Shown here: positions 5,742 through 5,759 of the stretch, piece after piece
How positions within the stretch are numbered: the first letter of the stretch is position 1
Layout of the letters: every line of letters starts with the position of its first letter
NCBI GenBank assembly: GCA_002395085.1
Contig: DGVV01000033.1
Span: 8,481-14,239 of the forward strand
Reading direction: 5' to 3'
From: Ruminococcus sp. UBA4275
GTDB lineage: Bacteria; Bacillota; Clostridia; Oscillospirales; Ruminococcaceae
Length of the DNA stretch: 5,759 nt
Program-made: the position numbers and the translations under genes
Notes under the pieces: model-generated
What the model was told of the DNA's origin: nothing
The model's input: the letters and a program-made list of their open reading frames with translations, nothing else
The model's database searches: none

Positions 5742-5759
5742 CAGGCTGTCGAAAAAGGT
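5734..5759 (+). repeat. Start of the right copy of the terminator-linked repeat
   Basis: The 3' arm of the operon terminator continues into CAGGCTGTCGAAAAAG (5742-5757). Together with GTCCGTTT this matches the minus strand of 75-98 at 20 of 24 positions. The copy is cut by the window end. The two copies face outward, each oriented away from the gene it follows. Confidence 0.6.

Noticed and set aside
1..5759. Composite transposon or genomic island bounded by the inverted end repeats
   Set aside because: The repeats are small and non-coding, no transposase or integrase is present, and each repeat is better explained by its link to the neighbouring terminator. The window edges also cut both copies.

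Overview
This looks like a stretch of chromosome from a Gram-positive anaerobe of the Clostridia, most likely a Ruminococcus/Oscillospiraceae-type bacterium. The grounds are strong AGGAGG-type ribosome binding sites, near-perfect SigA promoters with extended -10 elements, moderately GC-rich coding sequence with AT-rich intergenic DNA, and a GntR/YtrA-type ABC operon typical of Firmicutes. The genus is inference; no rRNA or other taxonomic marker is present.

Layout. Positions 1-98 are part of a hairpin-rich intergenic repeat, read on the minus strand. Its first hairpin (91-118) sits 4 nt behind the stop codon of the minus-strand gene prfC (123-1778), which encodes peptide chain release factor 3. 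A 247-bp divergent control region (1779-2025) holds one strong promoter for prfC and one for a plus-strand operon. The operon promoter carries palindromic TA-rich sequence that is a good candidate operator. The operon has five genes with no gaps: a GntR/YtrA-family repressor (2026-2406), an ABC ATPase (2403-3284), two different six-helix ABC-2 permeases (3281-4048 and 4045-4812) and a CPBP/CAAX-type intramembrane protease (4802-5680). Each gene overlaps the next by 4 or 11 nt. A strong hairpin terminator (5708-5741) follows, and then the first bases of a second copy of the left-hand repeat run off the window edge.

How the genes work together. The repressor probably binds its own promoter and releases it on an unknown signal, possibly a cell-envelope-active compound as in other YtrA-type systems. 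The ATPase and the two permeases would form a heterodimeric ABC-2 exporter. The membrane protease is translationally coupled to the exporter, which suggests a shared role in self-protection, bacteriocin immunity or envelope stress. No substrate or toxin gene is visible, so this role is inference. prfC is a separate translation housekeeping gene.

The least explained feature is the repeat family. Two copies, in opposite orientation, lie directly behind the two transcription units, each beginning with a terminator-like hairpin with the stem AAACGGAC/GTCCGTTT and continuing into a shared tail. No rRNA, tRNA, CRISPR array, transposase or prophage gene was seen. The operon is a recognisable family arrangement rather than an obviously new system.
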